Origin: Streptomyces yatensis
Lineage (GTDB): Bacteria > Actinomycetota > Actinomycetes > Streptomycetales > Streptomycetaceae
Length of the DNA stretch: 64,000 bases
Direction: 5' to 3'
Assembly (NCBI RefSeq): GCF_018069625.1
Contig: NZ_CP072941.1
Coordinates: forward strand, 7,874,001-7,938,000
This document shows positions 54,812 through 63,213 of this stretch, one piece after another. Made by a program: the position numbers and the translations under genes. Every line of letters starts with the position of its first letter. The first letter of the stretch is position 1. The notes under the pieces were generated by a model. It was given only the letters and a program-made list of their open reading frames with translations. It did not search any database and was not told where the DNA came from.

Positions 54812-55241
54812 AGCTCTGGTTGAAAAAGCCAGTGGCGTGGCCGGCCTGGCCGCTGACGATCTGATAGTCCGCGGGGGTGAGGAGGAAGACGCGGTTGGCC
54901 ACCCGGTCGATCGAGCCCCGCAGCCCGAAGATCAGCCCGGCCATGAAGTCCACCACGCGCTTGGCGTCGGCCGACTCCATCGTCGTGAGGTTGACGATGA
55001 CCGGAACGCCCTCCCGGAACATCTCGCCGATGCCGCGGGCATCCCGGAACCCGTCCGGGGTGACCGTGGCGATCCGGGTGCCGTGGTCCTGCGCGGTCTC
55101 GTCGGCCGCCCTGGCCCGCGGGTCGGTCATCCAGGAGTCGCCGGGCTCGGACCCCTCGGCGTAGTCGTCGTCGTAGTAGCGCTCGTCATCGCTGTCGTCG
55201 ACGAGGCCAAGCCAGGCACTTGCCTTGCGTACCGATCCCAT
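54810..55241 (-). CDS. SepF-like cell division protein (SflA type)
   Basis: The product is 143 aa from ATG 55241 with GGAGAGGAGG 5 nt upstream. The N-terminus is [15 protein letters not shown] rather than a full membrane-targeting amphipathic helix. The conserved C-terminal SepF domain has [39 protein letters not shown] and NRVFLLTP. Streptomyces carries one true SepF beside ftsZ and two SepF-like paralogues; this isolated copy fits the paralogue near SCO1749. It may influence FtsZ or hyphal polarity. The acidic linker ([15 protein letters not shown]) is typical. Confidence 0.9.
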   Translation of the reverse strand: MGSVRKASAWLGLVDDSDDERYYDDDYAEGSEPGDSWMTDPRARAADETAQDHGTRIATVTPDGFRDARGIGEMFREGVPVIVNLTTMESADAKRVVDFMAGLIFGLRGSIDRVANRVFLLTPADYQIVSGQAGHATGFFNQS

Positions 55242-55474
55242 AGACGCCTCCTCTCCCTGATGGTGTGTACCGTCCGCCCCTCTATGGTCGTCCATGATGC
55301 GGATGGTCTGCCACGTGGATTGCGGCCGCACAGGGGATTCGTGACGTTACTGGTGCACAACGGCTGGCGCCATATCAGAGTTCCACCTGCTTATGGGGGC
55401 TGACGGAGCGATGGGTAGACTCCGCCGCGGCCGGACGGGTGACGTCGGGGACGTACGGGTGAACGGGGTTCGTG

Positions 55475-56686
55475 GTGTTTGGCATTATCCGGCCTTGCCG
55501 GCATCGGCTGTCGGAAAACCTGCGCACCGAGTGGATGGCGCATTTGTGCGGGCTGTGCCTCGCGCTGAGGGGTGACCACGGGCAGTTCGCCCGCGTCGCC
55601 ACCAATTACGACGGCCTGGTGATATCGGTGCTGGTGGAGGCCCAGGCCGGACGGTCGGACGGCTGGCGGCGCACCGCCGGGCCCTGCCCGCTGCGCGGGA
55701 TGCGGACGGCGTCGGTCGCCCAGGGCGAGGGGGCGCGGCTGGCGGCCACCGTCTCGCTGGTGCTGGCCTCGGCGAAGGTACGGGACCATGTCGCCGATGG
55801 CGACGGGGCGTTGGCCCGTCGGCCGGTCGCCGCGGCCGCCCGCCGGGTGGCCGGGCGGTGGGACCGGGCGGGGGAGCGCAGCGGCGCCGCGCTCGGCTTC
55901 GACACGGCCCTGCTGCTCGACGCGGTCGGCCGGCAGGCGGAGCTGGAGTCCCACGCGGGCCCCGGCACCCCGCTGCTGACCATCACCGAGCCCACCGAGA
56001 CCGCGACCGCCGCGGCCTTCGGGCACACCGCCGTCCTGGCCGGGCGGCCCGGTAACCGGGCCCCGCTGGAGGAGGCGGGCCGGCTCTTCGGGCGGCTCGC
56101 GCATCTGCTGGACGCGGTGGAGGACCTGGCCGCGGACGCCGAGACCGGTGCCTGGAACCCGATCGCGGCCACCGGGGCCGACCTCGCCGAGGTCCGCAGG
56201 CTGTGCGACGACGCGGTGCACGGGGTGCGGCTGGCACTCAAGGACACCGAATTCGCGAGCAAGGGCTCCGGCCGGCTCGCCCATGTGCTGCTGGCTCATG
56301 AGCTGGAGCGGGCGGTCGACCGCGCCTTCGGCACCACCGGCTGTGCGCACCCCGGCCATGGTTCCGGCACCCCGGAGTCCTCCTACGGGCCGCCGCAGTC
56401 GCCGTGGATCACCCCGGGCGGGCCCGGCGGCCCGGGCGGCGCCCCGCCGGAGCCGCCCGGGCGCCGCCGAGGGCTGCTCGCGGGCTGCCTGGTGTGGACC
56501 GGGCTCTGCTGCACCTGTCAGGTGTGCTGCCGGGATCCTTACCACGATCCGTGGAGTGGGCAGCCGCGCGAGGGGCTGTGTCATAAGTGCGGTGACTGCT
56601 GCGATTGTTGTGACTGCTGCAGCAACTGTGGGGATTGCTGCAGCTGTGACTGCTGCGATGGTTGTGACTGCGGCTGCGACTGTTAG
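55475..56686 (+). CDS. DUF5685 family protein with extreme Cys-rich C-terminal tail
   Basis: The product is 403 aa from GTG 55475 (MFGIIRPCRHRL, the family start); GTG 55472 is one codon upstream. The N-terminus carries Cys at position 8, then CGLC near residue 25, and NYDGLVISVLVEAQ, typical of DUF5685, a family of unknown function. A Pro/Gly-rich linker leads to a C-terminal segment in which more than half of the residues are Cys, arranged as CxxC, CC and CDCC motifs (residues about 343-403). Such a tail could bind several metal ions or form disulfides. No signal peptide is visible, but a hydrophobic stretch GLLAGCLVWTGLCCTCQVCC precedes it. Confidence 0.9.
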   Translation: MFGIIRPCRHRLSENLRTEWMAHLCGLCLALRGDHGQFARVATNYDGLVISVLVEAQAGRSDGWRRTAGPCPLRGMRTASVAQGEGARLAATVSLVLASAKVRDHVADGDGALARRPVAAAARRVAGRWDRAGERSGAALGFDTALLLDAVGRQAELESHAGPGTPLLTITEPTETATAAAFGHTAVLAGRPGNRAPLEEAGRLFGRLAHLLDAVEDLAADAETGAWNPIAATGADLAEVRRLCDDAVHGVRLALKDTEFASKGSGRLAHVLLAHELERAVDRAFGTTGCAHPGHGSGTPESSYGPPQSPWITPGGPGGPGGAPPEPPGRRRGLLAGCLVWTGLCCTCQVCCRDPYHDPWSGQPREGLCHKCGDCCDCCDCCSNCGDCCSCDCCDGCDCGCDC

Positions 56687-56730
56687 CCGTTAGGGGGTGC
56701 CTGGCTGATCGTGCCGCCTACGGCGGGCTG

Positions 56731-56874
56731 TTCCCCTCCCCGCCCCTTCCCTCAACTGGGGCTCCGCCCCAGGCCCCGCTCGTCAGTCGCCGGAGGGGCT
56801 GGGAGGCGGCCGTATGGGCTGGAAGACGGCCCGGAGCCGCATGTCGGTGTTGCGGGAAGGGGCGGGGAGGGGAA
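56731..56874. repeat. dispersed repeat element, copy 3, with 25-bp inverted ends
   Basis: Bases 56731-56755 and 56850-56874 are inverted repeats matching 24 of 25 positions (TTCCCCTCCCCGCCCC core). Inside are CTCCGCCCCAG hairpins, the motif CCCGCTCGTCAGTCGCCGGA and CGGAGCCGCATGTCG shared with 16156. It appears to be the most complete copy in the window and resembles a small non-autonomous element. The rest of the 682-bp gap (56687-57368) has no gene. Confidence 0.75.
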
Positions 56875-57236
56875 GACGGCGAATTTGCGGCTCCGCGACC
56901 CCCGTAGCCGAAAGACGGGTTGAGGGGGAGGCGGGGAGGGGTGGAGTGCTGGCGTGTGTGGGAAGGCCGAAGGCGCGTGACGACGCGGAAGTGCTGCGGC
57001 CACGCCGGGGGAGGGAATCCGGCGGGCGCGGGCGAAGCCTCGAAGCGCTGAGGGACGGAAATCCCCTGGGGCAGCGGAGGCGGGCGGTCAGCCCGAACAG
57101 GACGACGACCACACTCGACCGAAGTCGATGTGGTCGCGCGTGACCAGTCGCTGCCTTGAGTCCATGGGCCAAGTGGAGCAGCCATCCGCTTCCGCGTCAA
57201 CCGCGGTGAGACGCGCTGCTCACAGTTCGGACAGTC

Positions 57237-57267
57237 TTGACAGCGCACCGTGGGGACGCCTTAGCCT
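57237..57267 (+). promoter_or_regulatory. promoter of the flavin-transport operon
   Basis: TTGACA at 57237-57242 and TAGCCT at 57262-57267 with a 19-bp spacer fit a vegetative (HrdB-type) promoter with a perfect -35. It is about 100 bp ahead of the first gene, leaving a long leader with the two hairpins. Confidence 0.6.
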
Positions 57268-57276
57268 CGGGCCCAG

Positions 57277-57317
57277 GTCGAGCTGAGGGGCTCGACTGCC
57301 GGGCTGAGGGGCTCGGC
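57277..57317 (+). promoter_or_regulatory. two tandem leader hairpins
   Basis: GTCGAGC-TGAGGG-GCTCGAC (57277-57296) and GCCGGGC-TGAGGG-GCTCGGC (57298-57317) form successive stem-loops with the same 6-nt loop, separated by one base. They lie in the predicted 5' leader. Identical loops suggest recognition by a protein or kissing interactions. Confidence 0.6.
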
Positions 57318-57335
57318 CGTGTGTGAAGGCCATGC

Positions 57336-57357
57336 GTGTGTTCACTTCTGAACTCAC
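57336..57357. promoter_or_regulatory. interrupted palindrome near ribosome site
   Basis: GTGTGTTCACTTCTGAACTC followed by AC is an interrupted palindrome (GTG-TTCA-CTTC-TGAA-CAC) immediately upstream of the GGAG at 57358-57361. It could be an operator or could mask the ribosome site as RNA. Confidence 0.5.
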
Positions 57358-57368
57358 GGAGCCTCCGC

Positions 57369-59258
57369 ATGTCCGCGAACCCGGACCAGCCCTCCCGATC
57401 ACCCGCCACGATCGTCATCGTCGGCGCGGGCCCGCGTGCCACCGGTCTGATCGAGCGCCTCGCCGCCAACGCCCCCGAACTCCACGGCGACGGCGTCCCG
57501 TTGGAGCTTCACCTGGTCGATCCGCATCCGCCCGGCGGCGGCCGCATCTGGCGCCCCGACCAGTCCCCGCTGCTGTGGATGAACTCCATGGCCGAGGACG
57601 TCACCATGTTCACCGACGAGTCGGTGGAGCGCGAAGGACCGATACGCCCCGGTCCCTCCCTCGCCGAATGGGCCGGCCGGATCCGCGAGGGAGCGCCGCC
57701 CGGCGCCCCCGCCCTGCCGCCCGAACTCGCCGCCGAGGCCGCCGCCCTGACCGGGCAGAGCTTCGCCACCCGCCGGCTCCAGAGCGCCTATCTGCGCTGG
57801 GTGTACGAGCGGTCGGTGGCCGGTCTGCCGCCCGGGACCACCGTCCATGAGCACCGGGACCGGGCCGTCCGCGTCACCGGGCCGCGCGACGGACGTCAGC
57901 AGGTGTGGCTGGAGGGGCGGACCGCCCCGCTCACCGCCGACGCCGTGGTCCTCGCCCTCGGTCACCTCGACGCCGAACCCGACGCCGAGCAGCGGGCGCT
58001 CACCGCCTTCGCCGCCGAACACGGACTCGTCCACCTGCCGCCGGAGTTCACCGCCGACAGCGAGCTGAGCGTGCTGCGCCCCGGTGAGCCGGTGCTGGTG
58101 CGCGGCCTCGGCCTCGCCTTCGTCGATCTGATGGTGCTGCTGACCGAGGGGCGCGGCGGACGCTATGAGCGTGGCCCGGACGGGGAGTTGGCGTACCTGC
58201 CCTCGGGCCGCGAGCCCGTGCTGTACGCCGGTTCGCGGCGCGGTGTCCCGTACCACGCCAAGATCGGCTACTCGCTGAGCGGTGAGCGGCCCCCGGTGCC
58301 GCGCTTCTTCGGCCCCGCCCAGGTCGACGCGTTGCGCGCGCTTCCCGGGCGTCCGGACTTCCGGCGCGACATCTGGCCGCTGATCGCCAAGGAGCTGGGA
58401 TTCGCCCACTACCACCGGCTGTTCACCGCCCATCCGGAGCGGACGGCCGGGGAGTGGCCCGCGTTCGAGGAGAAGTACGCCGCCTGCCCGCCCGGCAGCC
58501 CCGAACTGGCCGTCCTGGTCGCCGCGGCCGTCCCCGACCCGGCCGACCGGCTCGATCTCGACGCCCTCGACCACCCCCTGGCCGGGCTGCGGTTCCCCGA
58601 CCACGAGGCCCTGCAGCAGGGGCTGCGGGCCCATATCGAGGCCGACCTCGCCCGCCGCCACAACCCCGCGCACAGCCCTGACCTGGCCGTCTTCCTCGCC
58701 CTGCTCTCCGTCTACGGCCAGCTGATCCGGCTCGGCGACATCGGCGGCTGGTGGCACGGCTTCTTCAGCTACCTCGCCTCCGGCCCGCCCGGCCCACGGC
58801 TGGAGCAGCTGCTCGCGCTCTCCCGCGCCGGAGTGGTCCGCTTCCTCGGCGCCGAGACGACCGTGACCGCCGATCCGCTGCGCGGGGTGTTCCGGGCGAG
58901 CTCCGCCGGCGTGCCCGGCCATGCCGTCGAGGCCCGTGCGCTGGTCGAGGCCCGGCTGCCGGAGCCGACCGTGGACCGCTCCCGCGACACCCTGCTGCGC
59001 TCCCTTCACCGGGACGGAGCCGCCGCCACCCCGGCCGGCCTGCTCGCCGTCAGCCCCGCCGACGGCCGGATCCTGGACCGGGCCGGCCGCCCGCATCCGC
59101 GCCGCTTCGCGCTCGGCCCGCACACCGACGCCCGCGCGTCGGGCGCCTTCGCCCGGCCCCGTACCAACGCCCCCGCGTTCCGGCAGAACGACGCCACCGC
59201 GCGGGCCCTGCTGCTGTGTCTGCGCGACCTGTCCTGTCGCGCCTCGCTCACCGCCTGA
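57369..59258 (+). CDS. FAD/NAD(P)-binding protein
   Basis: The product is 629 aa from ATG 57369 with GGAG 7 nt upstream. The dinucleotide motif IVIVGAGPRATGLIERLAAN opens a FAD-NAD(P)-binding domain (pfam13454-like). Another conserved block is PGGGRIWRPDQSPLLWMNSM, and GHFxx-like positions continue in VVLALGHLDAEPDAEQ. Proteins like this often sit with flavin monooxygenase genes in actinomycetes, and the reaction is not established. It starts the operon after the hairpin leader and is followed by the ABC permease after 69 bp. Confidence 0.88.
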   Translation: MSANPDQPSRSPATIVIVGAGPRATGLIERLAANAPELHGDGVPLELHLVDPHPPGGGRIWRPDQSPLLWMNSMAEDVTMFTDESVEREGPIRPGPSLAEWAGRIREGAPPGAPALPPELAAEAAALTGQSFATRRLQSAYLRWVYERSVAGLPPGTTVHEHRDRAVRVTGPRDGRQQVWLEGRTAPLTADAVVLALGHLDAEPDAEQRALTAFAAEHGLVHLPPEFTADSELSVLRPGEPVLVRGLGLAFVDLMVLLTEGRGGRYERGPDGELAYLPSGREPVLYAGSRRGVPYHAKIGYSLSGERPPVPRFFGPAQVDALRALPGRPDFRRDIWPLIAKELGFAHYHRLFTAHPERTAGEWPAFEEKYAACPPGSPELAVLVAAAVPDPADRLDLDALDHPLAGLRFPDHEALQQGLRAHIEADLARRHNPAHSPDLAVFLALLSVYGQLIRLGDIGGWWHGFFSYLASGPPGPRLEQLLALSRAGVVRFLGAETTVTADPLRGVFRASSAGVPGHAVEARALVEARLPEPTVDRSRDTLLRSLHRDGAAATPAGLLAVSPADGRILDRAGRPHPRRFALGPHTDARASGAFARPRTNAPAFRQNDATARALLLCLRDLSCRASLTA

Positions 59259-59327
59259 GCATCCCGCCGTAAGACCGTTCCCGGGAAACCCCCTCCGCTC
59301 TCCTCCGAAGGACCCCAAGGACCCTCC

Positions 59328-60218
59328 ATGTCGCTGACGTCCGATCCACCCCTCGACAAAGCCGCCGGAAGCGGCGCCGAACGCGAGGACTACTCCGCCC
59401 TCAAGGTCGTCCCGGTGCGCAACCCCTGGCGCTGGGCCGCCGTCGCCGTCACCGCCGTCCTGGTGGCCCAGTTCGCCCACGGCCTGATCACCAACCCCGG
59501 CTGGGAGTGGGACGTCTTCGCCGACTTCTTCACCACCCGGACCATCCTCAAGGCGGTCTGGATCACCATCCAGCTCACCTTCTACGGCACCGCGCTCGGC
59601 TTCGCCCTCGGGATCGTCCTCGCCTTCATGCGGCTGTCCCGGAGCCCGTTCCTGAAGTCGGTCGCCTTCACCTACATCTGGGCGTTCCGCTCCATCCCGC
59701 TCATCGTCCAGCTGCTCTTCTGGTTCAACCTCACCTATCTCTACAAGCGGCTCGACTTCGGCATCCCCTTCGGCCCCGGCTTCTTCTCCTTCGACACCGC
59801 GGGGCTGGTCGGCGCGATGAGCGCGGCGGTGCTCGGACTCGCCCTCCACCAGGCGGCCTACGCGGCGGAGATCGTGCGCGGCGGAGTCCTCGCCGTCGAC
59901 GGCGGACAGCTGGAGGCGGCGGCCGCGCTCGGCATCCCCCGGCTGCGGCAACTGCGCAAGATCGTGCTCCCGCAGGCGATGCGGTCGATCCTGCCGAACG
60001 CCGCCAACGAGGTCATCTCCCTCTTCAAGGGCACCTCGATCGTCTCCGTCATGGCGATCGGCGAACTCTTCTACCAGGCGCAGGTCATCTACGGACGCAA
60101 CGGCCGGGTCGTGCCGCTGCTGATGGTCGCGACCGTCTGGTACATCATCCTGACCACCGTGCTCTCGATCGCGCAGTACTACGTCGAGCGCCGCTTCTCA
60201 CGGGGAGCCACCCGATGA
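59328..60218 (+). CDS. polar amino acid ABC transporter permease
   Basis: The product is 296 aa with five to six membrane segments. It has the HisM/TcyL hallmarks [19 protein letters not shown] and the EAA loop [20 protein letters not shown]. It is the only permease in the operon, so it likely works as a homodimer importing an amino acid or derivative. AAGGA lies 6 nt before ATG 59328. It overlaps the ATPase gene (ATGA). Confidence 0.93.
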   Translation: MSLTSDPPLDKAAGSGAEREDYSALKVVPVRNPWRWAAVAVTAVLVAQFAHGLITNPGWEWDVFADFFTTRTILKAVWITIQLTFYGTALGFALGIVLAFMRLSRSPFLKSVAFTYIWAFRSIPLIVQLLFWFNLTYLYKRLDFGIPFGPGFFSFDTAGLVGAMSAAVLGLALHQAAYAAEIVRGGVLAVDGGQLEAAAALGIPRLRQLRKIVLPQAMRSILPNAANEVISLFKGTSIVSVMAIGELFYQAQVIYGRNGRVVPLLMVATVWYIILTTVLSIAQYYVERRFSRGATR

Positions 60219-60976
60219 CCGCCATGGTCGACATCCGTTCCGTCCACAAGAGCTTCGGGTCGCTGGAGGTGCTGCGCGGCATCGACCTGGAGGTGCGCTC
60301 CGGGGAGGTGGCCGTCGTCCTCGGGCCGTCGGGCTCGGGCAAGTCCACCCTGCTGCGCGCCATCAACCACCTGGAGAAGGTGGACAGCGGCTGGATCAGC
60401 GTCGGCGGCTCGCTGGTCGGCTACCGCCGCCAGGGCGACCGCCTCTACGAGCTGCGCGAACGCGAGATCCTCAAGCAGCGCACCCGGATCGGCTTCGTCT
60501 TCCAGAACTTCAACCTCTTCCCGCATCTGACGGTGCTCGAGAACATCGTCGAGGCGCCGGTCTCGGCCCTGCGCCGCCCCAGGAAAGAGGCGGTCCACAG
60601 CGCCGAGACACTGCTCGCCCGGGTCGGTCTGGCCGACAAGGCGGCCGCGTACCCCCGGCAGCTCTCCGGCGGACAGCAGCAGCGGGTGGCGATCGCCCGC
60701 GCCCTCGCCCTGGAGCCCGAGCTGCTGCTCTTCGACGAGCCGACCTCCGCCCTCGATCCCGAACTGGTCGGCGAGGTCCTGGACGTCATCAAGGACCTGG
60801 CCCATCAGGGCACCACGATGATCGTCGTCACCCATGAGATCGGCTTCGCGCGGGAGGTCGCCGACACCGTCGTCTTCATGGACGGCGGCCGGATCGTCGA
60901 GCAGGGCACACCGGCCGAGGTGCTGGACGCCCCACGCCGGGAACGCACCAAGGCGTTTCTCTCCAAGGTCCTCTGA
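60215..60976 (+). CDS. polar amino acid ABC transporter ATP-binding protein
   Basis: The product is 253 aa. Walker [11 protein letters not shown]-loop [16 protein letters not shown], signature LSGGQQQR, Walker [21 protein letters not shown] and the THE switch are complete. It is a GlnQ/HisP-type ATPase pairing with the preceding permease. ATG 60215 overlaps the permease stop, so the subunits are coupled. Confidence 0.95.
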   Translation: MTAMVDIRSVHKSFGSLEVLRGIDLEVRSGEVAVVLGPSGSGKSTLLRAINHLEKVDSGWISVGGSLVGYRRQGDRLYELREREILKQRTRIGFVFQNFNLFPHLTVLENIVEAPVSALRRPRKEAVHSAETLLARVGLADKAAAYPRQLSGGQQQRVAIARALALEPELLLFDEPTSALDPELVGEVLDVIKDLAHQGTTMIVVTHEIGFAREVADTVVFMDGGRIVEQGTPAEVLDAPRRERTKAFLSKVL

Positions 60977-60980
60977 GGCC

Positions 60981-61088
60981 ACTGATGTTCACGAGCTCAC
61001 CGATGTTCACGAGTTCACCGAGGTCCGCGAGACGACCGATGTCGACCGGACCACCGATGTCCACCAGGCCACCGATGTCCACCCACGC
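60981..61088. repeat. six-unit 18-bp tandem repeat between ABC genes
   Basis: Six contiguous 18-bp units of the form ACCGATGTCCACCAGGCC fill the space from 5 bp after the ATPase stop to the ribosome site of the lipoprotein gene. They match best in ACCGATGTYCAC and diverge at the 3' end. Read in one frame they encode TDVHEx-type hexapeptides, but that frame has no start of its own. Confidence 0.9.
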
Positions 61089-61101
61089 AAGGAGCACCCC
61101 C

Positions 61102-62070
61102 GTGAAGACCCGCCGCACCCTCGTCACCGCCGTCGCCGCCCTCACCGCCGCCGCCCTGCTCGGCGGCTGCGGCGACGGTGATGTCCGGGAGACGGTGGGC
61201 TCCAAGGGCGCGAAGGGCGCCAGCACCATCAATATCGGCCCCGACCAGCACCGCGTCAGAGGGAAGAAGGTCGCCTCGATCGCGGCGAAGGTGCCGGCCG
61301 CGATCCGTGCGCGCGGCACCCTGCGCATCGGCGGCAGCGCCGACGCCTCCCCGCCGCTGGGCTTCTACGCGACCGACGACAAGACCCGGATCGGCTCCGA
61401 GATCGACCTCGCCACGCTGGTCGCCGACACCCTCGGGCTCAAGGTCGACTTCCAGGCGGTCTCCTGGGAGAACCTCTTCGTCGGCCTCGACAGCTCCAAG
61501 TTCGACGGCGTCTTCTCCAATGTGACGGTCACCGAGGAGCGCAAGCAGAAGTACGACTTCGCCACCTACCGGCTGGACGACCTCGCCTTCGAGGCCAAGA
61601 AGGGCACCTCCTGGCGGGTCAGGGGTCCCGAGGACGTGGCGGGCAGGACCGTTTCGGTCGCCTCCGGCACCAACCAGGAGAAGATCCTTCTCGACTGGAG
61701 CAAGCAGAACCAGAAGGCGGGCCGCAAGCCCGTGGACATCAAGTACTTCCAGAAGGACACCGACTACTACCTCGCCCTTCAATCGGGCCGCATCGACGCC
61801 TACTTCGGCCCCCACCCCACCTCCGCCTACCACGTCGCCTCGGCCGGTCAGACCCAGGTGATCGGCCGCTTCTCGGGCGGTGGCGAGCAGGTGCAGGGCA
61901 AGATCGCGGCCACCACCAGGAAGGGCAGCGGGCTGGTCGACGCCTACGCCGCGGCCCTGGATCACGTGATCGAGGACGGCTCGTACGCCAAGGTCCTCGA
62001 GCGCTGGGGGCTCGCCAGTGAGGCGGTGAAGAAGTCCGAGATCAACCCGCCCGGTCTGCCCACGCCGTGA
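61102..62070 (+). CDS. amino acid ABC transporter substrate-binding lipoprotein
   Basis: The product is 322 aa from GTG 61102, which has AAGGAG at 61089-61094. The basic start VKTRRT leads into a signal peptide ending in a lipobox LLGGCGD with the lipid-modified Cys. The mature protein is a type-2 periplasmic binding fold with GTLRIGGSADASPPLGF, a cleft DFATYRLDDLAF, and a DTDYYLALQSGRIDAYFG segment. It captures the substrate of the upstream transporter outside the cell. It appears closest to cystine or polar amino acid binders, but the ligand is unknown. Confidence 0.92.
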   Translation: MKTRRTLVTAVAALTAAALLGGCGDGDVRETVGSKGAKGASTINIGPDQHRVRGKKVASIAAKVPAAIRARGTLRIGGSADASPPLGFYATDDKTRIGSEIDLATLVADTLGLKVDFQAVSWENLFVGLDSSKFDGVFSNVTVTEERKQKYDFATYRLDDLAFEAKKGTSWRVRGPEDVAGRTVSVASGTNQEKILLDWSKQNQKAGRKPVDIKYFQKDTDYYLALQSGRIDAYFGPHPTSAYHVASAGQTQVIGRFSGGGEQVQGKIAATTRKGSGLVDAYAAALDHVIEDGSYAKVLERWGLASEAVKKSEINPPGLPTP

Positions 62071-62109
62071 CCGTGCCCCCCCCACTCCCGACCCAGGAAG
62101 GCCCTGACC

Positions 62110-63213
62110 ATGGCCGTACCGACCGGCACCCTGCACCTGGCCGCCGCCATCGACGGCGACGGGCGGTACCAGGCGCCGTACTACGTGGAGCTCGCCCGCC
62201 TCGCCGAGGAGGGCACGCTCGACTTCATCACCCTGGACGACACCTTCGGCCCTCCGGGGCCGGGCCGGGGCAGGCTCGACGCGCTCGCCGTCCTCGCGCG
62301 TGTCGCGCCCGCCACCGGGCGGATCGGACTGGTGCCGACCGTCACCACCACCCACACCGAGCCGTTCCATGTCTCCTCCGCCGTGGCCACTTTGGACTGG
62401 GTCAGCCGCGGCCGGGCGGGCTGGCGGGTCGAGGTGTCGGCGACGGAGGCGGAGGCGCGGCTGGTGGGCCGCCGACCCGCGGCGCCCGCCGGGGAGCTGT
62501 GGGCCGAGGCGGGGGAGGTCGCCGATGTGGTGGCCCGGCTGTGGGACAGCTGGGAGGACGACGCCGAGATCCGTGACACCGCCACCGGCCGCTTCATCGA
62601 CCGCGACAAGCTGCACTACGTGGATTTCGAGGGCGCGCACTTCTCGGTGCGCGGCCCGGCCATCGTGCCCCGGCCGCCGCAGGGCCACCCGGTGGTGGCC
62701 GTCGCCGCCACCGACCCGGTGACCTGGCAGACCGCGGCCCGACACGCCGATGTGGTGTACCTGCGCGCCACCTCCCCGGAGGAGGCGGGCCGCATCCGCG
62801 ACGAGCTGAAGCGCCGGGCGGTGGCGCACGGCCGGGAGCCCGGCTCACTCACCGTGCTCGCCGCCCTCGCCGTGGACCTGGCCGACGGGGAGGGCGCGCC
62901 CGGGACCGCCCCGGCCGTGAACGCGCCGGTCACGCCGGCCGACACGCCGGGCGGACCTCCGCTGTACCGCGGGGGACCGGCCGGGCTCGCCGAGCTGATC
63001 ACCGGCTGGCACACCGCCGACGCGGTGGACGGCTTCCACATCACCCCCGTCGCCCCACGCCATGACCTGGAACGTTTCGTCAACGGCACCGTGGCGCCGC
63101 TCCAGCACCGAGGGCTGTTCCGCACCTGCTATCCCGGTGCGACACTCCGCGACCACCTGGGGCTTTCCCGTCCGGCCAGCCGCTACGCCCTGGAGCGGGA
63201 GGCCGCCCGATGA
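62110..63213 (+). CDS. LLM-class flavin-dependent oxidoreductase
   Basis: The product is 367 aa. It has a luciferase-like TIM barrel beginning GTLHLAAAIDGDG with FITLDDTFGPPGPGRG, TATGRFIDRDKLHYVDFEG and a FSVRGPAIVPRPPQGHPVV block. It should use reduced FMN from a separate reductase to oxygenate an organic substrate. AGGAAGG lies about 8 nt before ATG 62110. The stop overlaps the next gene (ATGA). Relationship to Bacillus YtmO/CmoO-type enzymes in amino-acid sulfur loci is an inference from context. Confidence 0.9.
   Translation: MAVPTGTLHLAAAIDGDGRYQAPYYVELARLAEEGTLDFITLDDTFGPPGPGRGRLDALAVLARVAPATGRIGLVPTVTTTHTEPFHVSSAVATLDWVSRGRAGWRVEVSATEAEARLVGRRPAAPAGELWAEAGEVADVVARLWDSWEDDAEIRDTATGRFIDRDKLHYVDFEGAHFSVRGPAIVPRPPQGHPVVAVAATDPVTWQTAARHADVVYLRATSPEEAGRIRDELKRRAVAHGREPGSLTVLAALAVDLADGEGAPGTAPAVNAPVTPADTPGGPPLYRGGPAGLAELITGWHTADAVDGFHITPVAPRHDLERFVNGTVAPLQHRGLFRTCYPGATLRDHLGLSRPASRYALEREAAR

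Noticed and set aside
57180..57368. cysteine leader peptide or SAM riboswitch before the flavin operon
   Set aside because: I looked for a short frame with Arg/His and Cys codons and for SAM-riboswitch core motifs and found neither; only the two hairpins and a palindrome are supported.
57399..59951. 850-aa minus-strand open frame
   Set aside because: It is the shadow of the FAD/NAD(P)-binding and permease genes, Gly/Glu/Gln-rich and without any recognisable domain.
60985..61101. 39-residue N-terminal extension of the lipoprotein
   Set aside because: It is the translated 18-bp repeat; GTG 61102 with AAGGAG and an immediate signal peptide is the proper start.
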